This document shows, piece after piece, positions 13,231 to 25,166 of a DNA stretch of 64,000 nucleotides. This DNA is from Temnopleurus reevesii. Its lineage: Eukaryota; Echinodermata; Echinoidea; Temnopleuroida; Temnopleuridae. A program made the position numbers and the translations under genes. The first letter of the stretch is position 1. Every line of letters starts with the position of its first letter. The notes under the pieces are model-generated. The model saw nothing but the letters and a program-made list of their open reading frames with translations. It ran no database searches and had not been told where the DNA came from. The stretch spans positions 23,088-87,087 of the forward strand of contig BQKZ01000669.1 of assembly GCA_036244855.1 (NCBI GenBank), written 5' to 3'.

Positions 13231-14260
13231 CGCAAATTTTCATGCCTATACCAACCAACCTTGCGCTCGCTGCGAGACAGCTCAGCGATTCATGAAACAG
13301 GATGTGACTCGTCCAATAAGTTAGAGGGGTGTTTTTACTTCACTTACGGAGGGATCACTAAAATAACTATATTGCATGTTATGCTGTCAACCGCTCTCCA
13401 TACACAAATCATACCCAATATTGATATGCAGTTAGAAATACTTAATGCGATATATTCCCTTTAAATTCGTCGACATGGGGATAACATGTGGGTTTAAGTT
13501 GATAGTGTCCCCTGTTTGAACTAATGGAACATGTCAGGAAAAGTTAGCGATTAGAGAAAGTATTCCCTGTGGGTATCTCCAGTTGTTTCTCCTCATAGCA
13601 TTGACATCTGCTCATGTCTGTTCATGGTTGGAGCTGAGAGTGTGCCAGGCTTTATTTCCAGTCGTTTTAAGAAATTCACTCTGTCGTTTTAGTGAGTTAC
13701 ATCGTGTTTTCGCGAGGAGCGACTGGTGAAGCAGTGCGGCTTGGAAGAGAGCGATGCTGACTTGGCAGACTAATTATGCCCCAAGCCGAGACCCTCCACT
13801 CCCCGTCTGTTACCCGCCCCGCCGGTGTCCCTTCCGTATCTTACCCCGAGCTACTGGGGATTATGTTCCACCTTGGGACGGCATCAGTCAACACCAGGAA
13901 TGTTGCCTTGTTCACTGATGCGGAACGACCTCATGAAAGATGGGAGATAAAAGGCGCGAAATATCGATCAAAATCTAGTCATGTTCTCAGGGAGGAAACA
14001 CAAAATGTAACTTATCAAACAAACGACATGTAATCAATTTTTATCAAACGTAGTAGATGAAGAATGTTGGGGTTTTTTTTCTTCTTCCACAACTGGTCAA
14101 ATCTGTGGGGCTGCCTACGTGTACAATGTAGCCATAGATGCTAATATAGCGATGAATACAGTTACAGCAAAGAATTTATAGTTGGACGGCCTGTTACAGG
14201 TAGAAAGAAAAGGTGAGAATACATAGGCCTTTAGGCTATAGTAATTTTGATCAATTCGTT
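13231..14260. other. Stretch with nothing firmly recognised
   Basis: Moderately G+C-rich around 13700-13860 (GCGAGGAGCGACTGG, CCCCGCCGGTGTCCC). No exon with both splice signals and a convincing frame was found. Confidence 0.3.
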
Positions 14261-14902
14261 CGTGTTTTCACGACGATGCAAATACATAATATTTCACAAA
14301 CTATCACTATAGCCTACATTTCCATTGAAACGTGTTCTTCCATAGAACGAACATGCACTCCAGTAGCATGGCATTTGAACAGTTGCCATGTCGGGATTTA
14401 TCTATATTCATGTCAAATGGGAGCATCCCACGAGTTCGACAGCCCACGAGTCCGACAGTTCACGAGTCCGACAGAAATGAATATAATCCTACTACATCGA
14501 CAATTTTCAAAATAAGGTTCGACTTTCACGCTCGCAAGATCGACACTGACAAATTATTTACTTTAAGCCCGACAGCACGCAAACAGACCTACGAGACCGA
14601 TAACGTAAATATAGTTGTCGGACTAACTGTCGAACTAATAGACCAATTTTACCTAGAGTCGGACTCGTTTGCAAAATTTATGTTCGGTCGTAATCATGTG
14701 CGTTTTCATAATTTTGTCGAATTAATGAATTGTCTGACTCTAATCCGTTTTTATGTAATGTCTATTTCGTGCACAAATTATTCAAAATGTCGGCTTTGTG
14801 AGCTGTCGGACTCGTGGGCTGCCGGACTCGTGGGCTGTCGGACTCGTCGGTAGTACCCATGTCAAATAACCCTTTAACTAACGACACTTCGTGAAAACAC
14901 GG
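14261..14902. mobile_element. MITE H copy interrupted by another element
   Basis: CGTGTTTTCACG at the left and CACTTCGTGAAAACACGG at the right. CATTGAAACGTGTTCTTCCA and ATGTCGGGATTTAT align with the intact copy at 1050-1243. Subtracting the 439-bp insertion and its 10-bp duplication leaves 193 bp, against 194 bp for the intact copy. Confidence 0.8.
14419..14857. mobile_element. 439-bp non-autonomous element with three 16-bp repeats at each end, 10-bp target duplication
   Basis: Left end: three contiguous 16-mers of the type CCCACGAGTCCGACAG at 14427-14442, 14443-14458 and 14459-14474. Right end: three inverse 16-mers of the type CTGTCGGACTCGTGGG at 14803-14818, 14819-14834 and 14835-14850. 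The outermost bases are GGGAGCATCCC and GGTAGTACC. The direct repeat CATGTCAAAT flanks it (14409-14418, 14858-14867). The interior has many scattered GTCGGAC/GTCCGAC/TCGAC motifs and no convincing gene. A 10-bp duplication is most like Mutator-type elements; superfamily is an inference. Confidence 0.82.
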
Positions 14903-17900
14903 ACCAATTTTCGCAAAAAAACATTGTCCCCCATTTTCATTAAAGTTTGTATAGAATTGAGCATAAATGATGAATGATTTAATCTAATAATAATTTTAAG
15001 TAGTTAGTATTTATTCTTCATGCAGACAAATACGACGCAGTCCCCCTTTGAATGTTGCACGAGCTGTGTATTTCTCACAATGTGCTGTATTGACATGCAT
15101 TTACAAAATGTATACATGATGAAATTGGTATAACGAGATCTGATATATCAAAATTCCTGATATAAACAATAAAGAGGGAAAAGTATATGGTCCCATCTCT
15201 TTAAAAACTTTCTTGTTTTAAAACCCTGCTATAACCAGTTTACAGATATAACAAGGTATTATATTCTATGGTCCCAAGCACATCTTTATACCGAGTTTCC
15301 AATGTACCAATCTCTGTGAAAGGATGCCCGATGAGAAAAGTAAATGCATAACACGTTTGCTCCATTGATTGTCGTCTGGCCTCCCAATTAATCCCCAAAC
15401 ACCTGCAAAAATCGGGAAGTTTGTGCATTTTCAAAACGGAAATTGATACATGTGTACCATTGAACGCAAGATCAAGGGCACCAGATGAGACAAAAAACAG
15501 TAAGAGAGTATATTCATTGTTTTGGGAAAATGTAAATACTGTCAATGAAATGACGCTTTATTTGTTTTTATCCCTTTCGTATGAGTTTATATTTCTTTAT
15601 CCATTTATATATCTATCATGCTATCTATCTGTCTCTATTTCTATGACGTTTTACCCTCTGGATATGATAATAGTTTACTGAAAACACCACTAAAAAGTAC
15701 CCCTCACCTCCCTTTCGAAAGTGGAATAGCTATTTACTACAAATATGTCCAGGAACAAACTTTTTGAGCCATTATTTTTCAACTATTGGGTAGCCCATTT
15801 TCAAAAATAAACATAATCAAATATGATTGCAGATTGTACAGTTGATTTGTATTAACTTGCAATTTTCTAGCAACGGCACCTGACACTGGTTTTATGTACC
15901 GATGATCTGACTTGTAATGTACAAATGAACTTTGGTTTGATAATCGGCAAATAGTTCTAGAAATTGGGTTAAAATTGCTTCCTCGAAATTAGTTTGAGCT
16001 TGACCCACTGGTACTACCAGGTCAAGCACGGGTCCATGGTCAAACTGACCGGAAACTCAACAAACGTTCTTCAAAAGTGAAAATGAAATAGGACGGTGAT
16101 GGTTTACATTTGCTATCCTATCCTGCAAATGTGGTCCTAGAATCTTTCAACAATCTTTAAATACAACGGATCGAATTTCACTTATGATTGAAGCAGTCAG
16201 TGAAATTAAGAAAACAGGCGGGATTTGAGGCAAATACACTGTACATTATTTCCGTCATTTTAACATTTGGTTGCCGAACCCCCGGGTCAGAGTAAGGGGG
16301 TGCCAAATCTGTGTTTAAAAAAGGGCACAAAATTGCCGGGGTGGCGCCAAATTTCAGTGTGATCCTTTTTTCCTCAATTAAAAAGCAGGTTGATTTTTCA
16401 GTTTGGTAATTCTTGTCAGTTTCTCGAGGGAGGGGGGGGGGGCATAATTTCAAATTGGTCTTCAAATGGCAGGTGCGCGTATGTAAATATATTGTGACAT
16501 TTCCAATGAAAATGAAATTGTTCTTATAATTTTTTTAAACTATTTCTTGCTCCTCTTTGTATGCATTTTACCCTTTTAGGGGTTGGGGCTCTTTCCAACC
16601 TATCCCAAGCTTACCCTCCCCTAAGTGTGTCGATTGCCAACGGAGGGCGAAATCCATTCTCTGCGATCCGATATTAACTAAATTTCTGTCGGAGTGCAAG
16701 TTCATTCATAGCCCAATGAAGTCATAAACTCGTCATAGCTGAAATGTGTCAAGTGTCATCATCCTTTGCCGTTGCCATGACAACAGGAATCGTGTTTACA
16801 GGTAGCTAATTTGATGTATAGTCGCATTTCACATTGGTGTCCATTTCCTTCATAACTAACAAGCGAATTGGAATGAATTTAAGAAAAAAAAAACATTCTC
16901 CAAAATGTTACCTCAGGGAAACTTATATCTGATATTACAATTTTAGTCAGGGTGAGCCTTAACTTATATTTATATAAATAATTTGAAACTTTCATCGTCA
17001 CAATCGTCAACATTTGAGTATGCCTGCAACGAAGCTAAAGTATAATTTTACTATTCATCCGTCTGATTTCATAAGAAATATACATACTAATTGTGTAAAA
17101 TTATCTCAAACTTTTCGCGGTTTGATATACCTTATTGGCTATCCAATTCACTCTTATTCGGCTTATACACGGTGATCAGCCAGTGGGTATCAAGGGAAAA
17201 CTAGTCTGATATGGCACTCGGACTGTTTTACCGACAACATTTATTGTAGTGATCTGTCAGCGAGAATGCGATATCAGACAACCGTCTTAAATCTACATAC
17301 TTTTAAATTTAGGACTAACACTACTAAGGAGAAAAATTCACAAGAATGGCGGTGAAAATTTTAGAATAAGACAAAAGTTGTTAAAATAGTGGAACTTTCA
17401 TTCAAAATACATGTTGCCCCAGGTTTAATGTCCCAGGATATTTGGCCTACCTATATTTTAATAGTGATTCAGCATTGATGATATTCTGCAAAACGTCGTT
17501 ATGCCAGAAGAGTTGTATCCATCTTTTGTACAAATTTAAATGTGAGCCGATTACATCATCAACTCACTCATTTGCAATGTCCTATTACATTAGTGCTACC
17601 AAGATTTTACAACACCGAGGAACCGATCAGCTCCAACTTTGGCGCCCCTTGAACAGCTGATTTGCATTTGTTATTTATTTAGTGAACATAGTTTTGTACA
17701 ATATCATGGAGCTGTCCCTTTAAATTGTATACATGATGTAGATGATTTGCTGGAATTTGGAATATTCATTAGGTAGGTAGACCATGGGGACGTGATCGCC
17801 GTGGTCTGACCGATTCCTACCCGACCCCACTCCGGGATCGATAATTGCTCGCCCAAACTCGGCACACATGGTAGACATGTATCATAGATATCTTGATTTG

Positions 17901-19222
17901 ATACAGTTTATGGTAAGGGCAATGTATTTATTACTCGTAAGTGTGGGAAATGAACATGCTGGATTATGTAACCCAAGACTGCCTAGGGTTTATTTTTATG
18001 TGTTTGGTATTATGTGCTTGTCCACCAAAGATGACAAAAGCGAGTAAAGAGAAAGGAAAGAGATACAATACAGTTATGATTTGCGATGACTTGAATTTAC
18101 TTTGTGTCTAAATGTGAACATGACGTTAGGCTCATATGGCTCGTGTTATTAGAACCTAAATCTCAACGTTGATTAAATCGCTTCATACTTTCCGTAATTG
18201 TAAATTCTTATGTTGTACTTTGTACGTTCAAAGAGACAATATTTTGTTGAAAGGCAAAAAACAATATTCTTGCATGTTAAAATATCCATATCACAATGAT
18301 ATCATAAGCCAGCACAATCTCTGATATGTCCAAGTACAATACTTGTAGAAACTAAACCTTGATTTTTTAAAAAATGGAAAAATAACAAAAAGAATAAAGG
18401 GATAAAAAATATCACTGAGGGATTTCGTTGCTCCTTTGGAAAAAGGTCACTATCAGCATATCAGTGACATTGCAAACATGATTTCTGCTGTGTTTGTATA
18501 TTTCCCCCTTTGTCTGTTTGTCAGAAGAAGATTTATTTCAGCGGTTGCTTCCTATTTACTCTTGAATTATAATTGAAATTGTATTTTTCTCTTTTTTCTT
18601 TTTTTTTTAATTATTATTTCTTATATTCTCATTTTGAATGCATAATTTTGGATGTTTGGTTTTCGTTTATTCACTCTGAACATGGAGGACAAAGAAATTG
18701 TCCGAGATGAATTTTCATTTACATTTGCTTAAAGAACTTAAAGAAAGGAAATAGACCCCCCCCCCCCCCCCATTTACCATTCCAACTTTACGCAACATAG
18801 AAGAAAACGTGAAATTATTACAAAAGTTCTATGAACTTATTTCTTAAAAAAATTTGAACCAATGCTTCGAGGGATCTTCAAGAGAGGTCTTCAATTCTAT
18901 AAAAAATTCTTCGTGGATCCGCCTGTTCTCTGTTTACAAATCTGTGAAGTCCTAAACTACCCATCACGATGGGTCAATCCAACTGGTCAGGTATGCGCAT
19001 TTTCATTCAGAAATCGTGATATGTGAAATATTAATTTGGCTCTGATGGCCTCTCCAGTCCCACTTGCTGTAATGGGTGTGGTTTGTTATGAAGAGAGAGA
19101 GAGGTCACCACCTGGCGTGACAGGTAATTTCGTTTGAATAGATACCTACACCTTTCCTCCTGTTCAATCAGCCCCCACCCCTCCGATCCCCTATTGGCTA
19201 TCTCTCTTGCTTTCTTCCCGTA
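14903..19222. other. Long stretch with nothing recognised
   Basis: AT-rich, with a poly-G run at about 16432-16441 and a poly-C run at about 18757-18770. No MITE or SINE family of this window and no exon candidate with splice support was identified. Confidence 0.35.
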
Positions 19223-19397
19223 AACACGATATAATCTATTTCCGAAACATTAAGTCAAACGCAAATTCAATGCTCCTTCGTAATGTTATTCAATCGGAAC
19301 CGGCTTGTTATTGTTGTGTCCGCACAGTTCAATACACAGCGTACGACTCTATTGTCCATGACCAACTTTATTTTGCGGAAATAGTTTATATCGTGTT
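19223..19397. mobile_element. MITE C copy 1
   Basis: ACACGATATAATCTATTTCCG at the left and GCGGAAATAGTTTATATCGTGT at the right form inverted ends. The interior has AATGCTCCTTCGTAATG, GAACCGGCTTGTTATTGTTG and GTCCGCACAGTTCAATACAC, shared with the copies at 30.3 and 46.7 kb. Confidence 0.8.
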
Positions 19398-19921
19398 CCC
19401 TTTTCTCTCTCTCGCTCTCTCTCTCTCTCTTTCTGTAGCTTTTTCAGCCAATATTTATAAGCTGGAATCGTTGATGAAAAAATATATCGTCATCATATCA
19501 TCTACAATTTGTAAAACTTAGCTGAAATATTCACTATTTGAGAAAATGCTTTGGGAAGATAAATACGTCATTAAATCCAGTAGGCTACCATTGAGTGTTG
19601 TTCATGATCAAATAAGCCTATTCAGAATTGAAGGAAAAAAACACAATTATGGAAAACCATCTGTATTCATCAGCCACGCTTTTGGTGCAAATAAGGAAAA
19701 TCCAAAATTTCAACCAAAGTTCAAAGCATGGTTTAATAAATGATACCATACGCTAAAGCGTTTACCTTTGAGAAATTGGGATAATATAGCGGTCTTAATT
19801 GTTTAACCATGGATGTAAAAAAAGGAAAAAAAAGTCAATTTGTTGGTTTGACCATGACCGCTAATGGAGTCAAGAAGATCTTGGCCTCATAACATAAATA
19901 TTTCCAGTCAATCGTATTAAG
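19398..19921. other. CT microsatellite, then nothing recognised
   Basis: (CT)n at about 19404-19431. The rest carries an open frame at 19546-19743 with no protein motif or splice context. Confidence 0.35.
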
Positions 19922-20208
19922 ACCGATATCAATCGCAAGTCTATGGGAAATCATGCAATACAGTTTGCGATTGATCGCAAAATTGATGGTATTTCTTTTG
20001 TGTTTCGGGCCTTTGAAAGCTTTTCTTGAATGGGTATTGGAAAAACGCCAAGCTAATTAATATATCTGAAACGCTAATTGAGTAAAAAAATCTTAGCCCT
20101 GTCATGCCTGTAACATACTGATTTCAAATAATTGGTACGACCGATATCAATCGCAAGTCTATAGGAAAACATGTCCCAACGTTTGTGTTTAATCACAAAA
20201 TTGCTTGT

Positions 20209-20386
20209 AACACGGTATAAACTATTTTCGAAAAGTTAAGTCGAACGCAGACAATAGATCCGTACACCGTATATTCAACAATACGGACACAACAATGACA
20301 CGCTGGTTCCGATTTCAATAGCATTACAAAGAACCATTGAAATTGCGTTCGACTTAACTTTTCGAAAATAGTTTATTATCGTGTTT
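20209..20386. mobile_element. MITE C copy 2
   Basis: AACACGGTATAAACTATTTTCG and CGAAAATAGTTTATTATCGTG are inverted ends, extended by AAAGTTAAGTCGAACGC and GCGTTCGACTTAACTTT. The hairpin pairing is longer than in copy 1. Confidence 0.8.
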
Positions 20387-20398
20387 TGTATCTTTTAA

Positions 20399-20566
20399 AA
20401 CACTTTTGAAGAATTAAGTGTGTCAAGGGACAATAGATCTGTACGTCATATATTGAATTGTGCGGAGATCACAATCACAAACCGGTCCAGAATCCAATAG
20501 CATTACAAAGTAGTGTTGAATTGGCGTTCTACTTAATTTTGCGGAAATAGCTTATATCGTGCTTCA
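20399..20566. mobile_element. MITE C copy 3, left end degraded
   Basis: Right end ACTTAATTTTGCGGAAATAG then CTTATATCGTG is clear. The left end is reduced to GAAGAATTAAGTG. The interior GACAATAGATCTGTACGTCA matches copy 2. Confidence 0.65.
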
Positions 20567-20780
20567 TGTGTTACGAGCCCCTGAAAGCGTTTCTTGAATG
20601 GCTACTGGAAAGACGCCAGACTAATATATCTGATTCGTGTATTTTTAGACGGACCCTGTTTATGTTTGCAATGATTGCAGACGTATAAATATGTCAAGCC
20701 TCGACCTCGATATAAATTCTATCGGAATGCATAGCCAGAAAAAAAATTGGATTTCATCCATACTCCAAATATGTGGCTTT

Positions 20781-21330
20781 CACTATGAGCAGAAGGGACA
20801 AAGAACTGGGACAAAGTAAACAACTTCCATTGAAGCATTCCTAATAGCTAAAGGCACACAAAAGAAATGTCGTTCGATCTTCTTCTTTGGAGAAATGTCC
20901 AACAAGTATTGGTGAATGAAAACGGAAACTGCCATTTTTTTAGGTGTAGGTGGAGGCGTCGTTGTGTAGGGGTTCTGACTCTCGCCTTCCAACCCGAGGG
21001 TCGTAGATTCGAATCCTACCCATGGCGTCAGTTTCCTTCAGCGAGAAATGTTTCTGCATTGTGCTGCACTCAATCCAGGTGGGGTGAATGGGTACCGGGA
21101 GGAAGAAATTCCTTGAATGCAGTGAGCGCCGAATGGTAGCCATGCTATATAGCCGGGTAATAATGCACAGAGCGCTTAGAAACACTTCGCATTAAGCGCC
21201 ATATAAATGTTGTGTATTGTTATTATTATTACTATTATTATTATTATCTTTTGCGCGTATCTAGCCATAGTGAAAGTTTGAATGAAATTGTTTACTTTGT
21301 CCCAGTCCTTTATCCCTTCTGCACACAGTG
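20781..21330. mobile_element. MITE D copy split by a SINE
   Basis: The left end CACTATGAGCAGAAGGGACA and right end TATCCCTTCTGCACACAGTG are inverted copies. A SINE at about 20949-21250 lies inside. Without it the MITE is roughly 250 bp, like the copies at 47.2-48.8 kb. Confidence 0.75.
20949..21250 (+). mobile_element. tRNA-derived SINE (family 1) nested in MITE D
   Basis: Head GGAGGCGTCGTTGTGTAGGG, box B region GATTCGAATCC at about 21006-21016, body GTGCTGCACTCAATCCAGGT and GGTGAATGGGTACCGGGAGG, then GCGCCATATAAATGTTGTG and an ATT microsatellite tail. Younger than its MITE host. Confidence 0.85.
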
Positions 21331-21419
21331 TTTTGTTTTGTCTGTACACGCAGTAGTTTGGCCTTCTTAACTCACCTGTTCACCCATACGAATATATTGC
21401 AGTACTTCAAAATCTCTAA

Positions 21420-22157
21420 AAACACAAAAGAAACAGAAAATACTTCTTTCGATATTTTTTTTTCTGAAAGTATGGTATTTGGGACATTTCGTAAAGTCCA
21501 TGGCAAACGAAGGTTCACGGACATTTTTAAATGCACCTGTCCAACGAAGTTTAGTACAGCCCGATTTATTATACGCTTATGTTTGTCTTTCATGAAAAAT
21601 ATTTGTGTATTAAAGAACTCCATTTATGTCACAAGAAAAGGTAATCATTGTTTTGTACATCCCAATCTGTTTTTATATGAAAGTGAAATAGTAAAATCAA
21701 GTAACAATTTTACAAAACACCAAATCATGATTTGTCAATTTCGGATTTATGTATAATTTGCTACCCACATGTACTTCAACATCTACTAAAACAGAAAAAC
21801 AGAAAAAAAAAGATATTATTAGAAATGATTTTCTGAAATTATGGTATTTGAGACATTTCATAAAGTCCATGACAAACGGGGGTTCACGGACATTTCAAAA
21901 GCACCTGTCAATCGATTTTTAGTACAAACCAATTTACTCTACAAATCGGTTTGATTTTCTGAAAGATATTTCCCTATTATTAAAGAGCCCCATTTGTGTC
22001 ACTGGAAGAGGTAATAATTGATTTGTATATCCTTATCTGATTTTATTCGGATGTAAATTAGTCAATCAAGTCACATTTATTTTCAACAAAACATTAAATC
22101 ATCATCATTCAATTTTAGATTTATTAATAATATGCCACCCACATTAGGAGACTTTCT
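21420..22157. repeat. Tandem pair of about 369-bp units
   Basis: GGTTCACGGACATTT occurs at 21512 and 21881, a spacing of 369. ATGGTATTTG(G)GACATTT, GTAAAGTCCATGGCAAACG, AAAGAACTCCATTTATGTCA and their counterparts align through both units. The 142-codon frame over the first unit is not kept in the second. Confidence 0.75.
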
Positions 22158-22668
22158 AAATGAATTGAAATAAGAAAAGAGCGATATTTTTCCTATTTTT
22201 GTAACCAAGTTAGAGATATATTATATGTTTTTGTTTTAAATGTTCAGAAATTAAAAAAAAAAGAATTTCAGATTACATGAAAAATTCAAAGTTGTTCCTC
22301 AAACAATTTCAGATTGAAATGGATTTTTTTTTTATTTCAAGGAAGGAAAAACGAGGAAATTTGGTTCATTTTGAGTAACGGATTCTTTGCAATTTATAAG
22401 TGTTTTTTTTTTCCTCTCTTTTTATTTGAGGGGGACCGAAATAAAGGTCAACAGATGTAAAGATATAGAAATATATATCTTAAAAAAATCCGATATTTTT
22501 ATCATTACTATAACTATCTTTGGAATGATTTCAATATGTTATCTCAATATACATGTATATATTGTTTTATTACAGTACACGATAATTGTAGAAAAGTGCA
22601 TATACATCATAACAGTGACAGAATGGTAATTTGCAGATATTCAATTATCAATTTATTCTTGTATTGTA
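22158..22668. other. AT-rich stretch with nothing recognised
   Basis: Poly-T and poly-A runs and short random frames only. Confidence 0.35.
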
Positions 22669-23083
22669 CACTACTGGTCAAAGTTTAGTATCACTCTTTA
22701 AGCTGACTATTGCAATTGTAATGTTTTTTAAAAAACAAATGTCTTATTTGCGAAAAACAAAAGTGAGGCATTATATTGAAGCTTTCATTTCCTGAAGGCC
22801 TGGGTCTGGGCCAGAAAAATCTTGTATTGAGCAAAAGCATAAAAATAAGATGAGCAATTCAAATCAAGCAAAGTAATGAATATTTCAATACTTATCAGTG
22901 ATTTCTCGTGCAAATTGGCAACTTGTGGTCACATGTTATTACTGTTTGTTATGTCATTGAAATATCTATAATTTTCTTATTTTCCCGTTTTAGCTTAACT
23001 TATGTGTTCGTCTGATTTGTCTGTTATTAATCAATACAATATTTTTCTGGCGCATACCCAGTTTTTAATTTGGGCCAGTAGTG
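22669..23083. mobile_element. Tc1/mariner-like MITE flanked by TA
   Basis: CACTACTGGTC at the left and GGGCCAGTAGTG at the right are inverted ends of a 415-bp element. TA lies immediately outside each end. The CACTACTGGTCAAA terminus is of a type common in Tc1-like elements. No transposase frame remains. Confidence 0.65.
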
Positions 23084-23148
23084 TATCGGGTGATCAAGGA
23101 GATTGGATCTCCTTGTCTGAATGCTGCCAAGATGTCTCAAGGTTTAGA

Positions 23149-23161
23149 CCCCCCCCCCCCA

Positions 23162-23195
<34 letters not shown>

Positions 23196-23199
23196 TATT
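23149..23199. repeat. Poly-C / poly-A / (TA)n junction
   Basis: About 12 C, 18 A, then TA repeats. Another C-run/A-run junction occurs at 6302-6333. Confidence 0.85.
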
Positions 23200-23378
23200 T
23201 CGTTGCCCAAGACCGGCCGAACCTCTGAATAAGGCCCTACCTGACGTTTCTATTATCATTATTATTATTATTTCATTTTTGTTTGCTTTTCACTCATAAT
23301 GAAAAAGTGAAATTATAGGAAAACATAAAAAAGATATAATCTTATAAGTAATTTTCAGTGAAATTATAACTCAACGTG

Positions 23379-23672
23379 TGGAGGCGCCGTGGTGAAGTGG
23401 TTCTGGCTCTCACCTTTCAACTAGAGGGTCGTAGGTTTGAATCCCACCTATGACGTTAATTTCCTCCAGCAAAATATTCATCCACATTGTGCTACACTCG
23501 ACCCCGGTGAGGTGAACGGGTACCGGACAGGCTTTTTTTAATGCAGCACGCTACTTACAACCGCAAAAGTAAAGCTTGGTTTAAATATGCTACGTTTTGG
23601 AGCGCTTATGGACGGCTGATGAAATTAGTGTCAAGGTCTATAGAAGAACGTATAATTATTATTTTTTTTATT
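23379..23672 (+). mobile_element. tRNA-derived SINE (family 1), diverged copy
   Basis: GGAGGCGCCGTGGTGAAGTGG head, AGGTTTGAATCCCACC box B region, GTGCTACACTCGACCCCGGT body, and a degenerate tail with GAGCGCTTATGGACG and ATTATTATTTTTTTT. Confidence 0.75.
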
Positions 23673-23833
23673 AAACATATGAAATAAAAACTGAAGAGTC
23701 CTATTCAGATGCTTTTCAGGGCTTTTTACTCTATTCTAAGACTCTTTTTTTTTTAAACCTGAAATCTGTCTTTTTTTATCAATGAAAAAAAAATGCCCTA
23801 CCGACCGATTATTTCTTTTTTTAAAAAGGTCAT

Positions 23834-23990
23834 TCCTGGGCCTTATTGCATAAAAAGTTGCGTTTAAATCCAACTCAGAAAATTTAATGCAAGCCTTTAA
23901 TACGCGTTCCTGATTGGTTGAAATTTGAGTTGCGTTAAATTTTCTGACTTGTGTTTAAACACAAATTCTTATGCAATAGGTCCCTGGGCA
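23834..23990. mobile_element. Small foldback MITE
   Basis: CCTGGGCCTTATTGCATAAA at the left and TTATGCAATAGGTCCCTGGG at the right are inverted. AACTCAGAAAATTTAA pairs with TTAAATTTTCTGACTT inside. Length about 157 bp. Confidence 0.7.
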
Positions 23991-24610
23991 CCCAAACAAT
24001 ATTTCATGCCTTATCAACATACGCTACACTACACTATCTGACTATGATGTGCATAATCATACTGTTTGTACATCTATGGTATAATATTTTCTTGTTGCTT
24101 CCTCGAGGGTATATCTTAAGTGCCTATCGGCAGGGTGCCCCCTGAAGGCTGTGATATAATCACGATGAAACCTTCTCGCAAATCAAATTGACCCATGAAC
24201 GCCCCCCGTTGGGCCCCTCCGTACCCCGAAAATATTTGGCCGACTGTTGCGTTACATTATTCTACACGCAAAACTTGCATGTAGTACGAATCGGTATTAC
24301 ATCTTTTTTCTTTTGCTGTTGCAAAACCTGCATGTACTGCAAATCGGTATCATAGAATTATATCTCCTGTTGTTAATTTGAAGAAAAAAATCACAATGAT
24401 GGGTTTGCTTTTATTTCTAAAAGCTTCTTCTTCTGTTAGGTGTAAACATGATTAATGCGCAGTAAAATAGGGAAGTCCACTGGAAGGAAAAGAGGACTGC
24501 AATTTTGTCTGAAGATGATTTGGGAGCCTAAAGGGAGGAATTTCTGAGCCGATTTTGCGAAATTTCATGAATCAATTTGCGCATCCCATTTCTTCTGCAA
24601 GTATATGCAC
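23991..24610. other. Stretch with a short direct repeat
   Basis: AAAACTTGCATGTAGTACGA(A)TCGGTAT near 24270 and AAACCTGCATGTACTGCAAA(T)CGGTAT near 24325 are copies. Nothing else recognised. Confidence 0.4.
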
Positions 24611-24614
24611 AACA

Positions 24615-24725
24615 CATCATACACACATACAAACACACAAACACACACACACACACAAGCAAATACACACTGTCTCAGACAGACAGACAGACAGAAATAA
24701 ACATAAACACACTCACACACACAAC
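24615..24725. repeat. (AC)n microsatellite with (ACAG)n
   Basis: CACACA-type runs at about 24620-24657 and 24706-24722, with CAGA repeats at 24677-24695 between them. Confidence 0.9.
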
Positions 24726-24845
24726 CAAATGAATTTGACAGGGAGATGGGAATTTTCGACACCCGTACGTCCCCGATCTTCCTCCCGTCATAGATATAGG
24801 CATAGTCCTGATAGTTGTAATGGTAAAAAAGAAAATCGATTCTGA

Positions 24846-25166
24846 TATAGAAAAGATGATGATGATTATATCGATGTTAATCATAATGATAACGATGATG
24901 TACCTCGGCTCTTTAGCAGAAGTGTGTAAGCGCTCTACACTGAATGTAGTATTATTACCCTGGCTTTAGCCGGCGTACACCAGCGCACATGGAACATCAA
25001 TGAATAGACATTCCTACCAGGTACCCAATTCACCTCACATACGTTAAATGCAGCGCAATGTGGATGAATCTCTTGCTGAAAGAACTTGACACCATGGGTG
25101 GATTTCGAACCGCCGACCCTTGCGTTGAAATTCAAGAGTCAGGACCACTACACCTTGACGCCTCCA
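24846..25166 (-). mobile_element. tRNA-derived SINE (family 1), minus strand
   Basis: On the minus strand it begins ATGGAGGCGTCAAGGTGTAGTGG, has GGTTCGAAATCCACCC in place of box B (one base inserted), GGTGAATTGGGTACCTGGTA, and a tail running into GAT/AAT microsatellite at 24855-24900. Confidence 0.8.

Larger units (their letters stand above)
19922..20640. repeat. Duplicated unit, second copy invaded by MITE C
   Basis: CCGATATCAATCGCAAGTCT occurs at 19923 and about 20148. TTTCTTGAATGG(G/C)TA, GGAAA(A)ACGCCA and TAATATATCTGA follow in both. In the second copy the sequence between them is replaced by two MITE C elements (20209-20386, 20399-20566), so the first copy shows the empty arrangement. 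Confidence 0.6.

Noticed and set aside
14332..14853. 173-codon open frame on the plus strand
   Set aside because: It runs from the MITE H host across both ends of the inserted element and its inverted 16-mers; there is no protein motif, so it is a by-product of the repeat.
21328..21756. 142-codon open frame
   Set aside because: It begins in the MITE D end and covers one unit of a tandem pair; the frame is not kept in the second unit.
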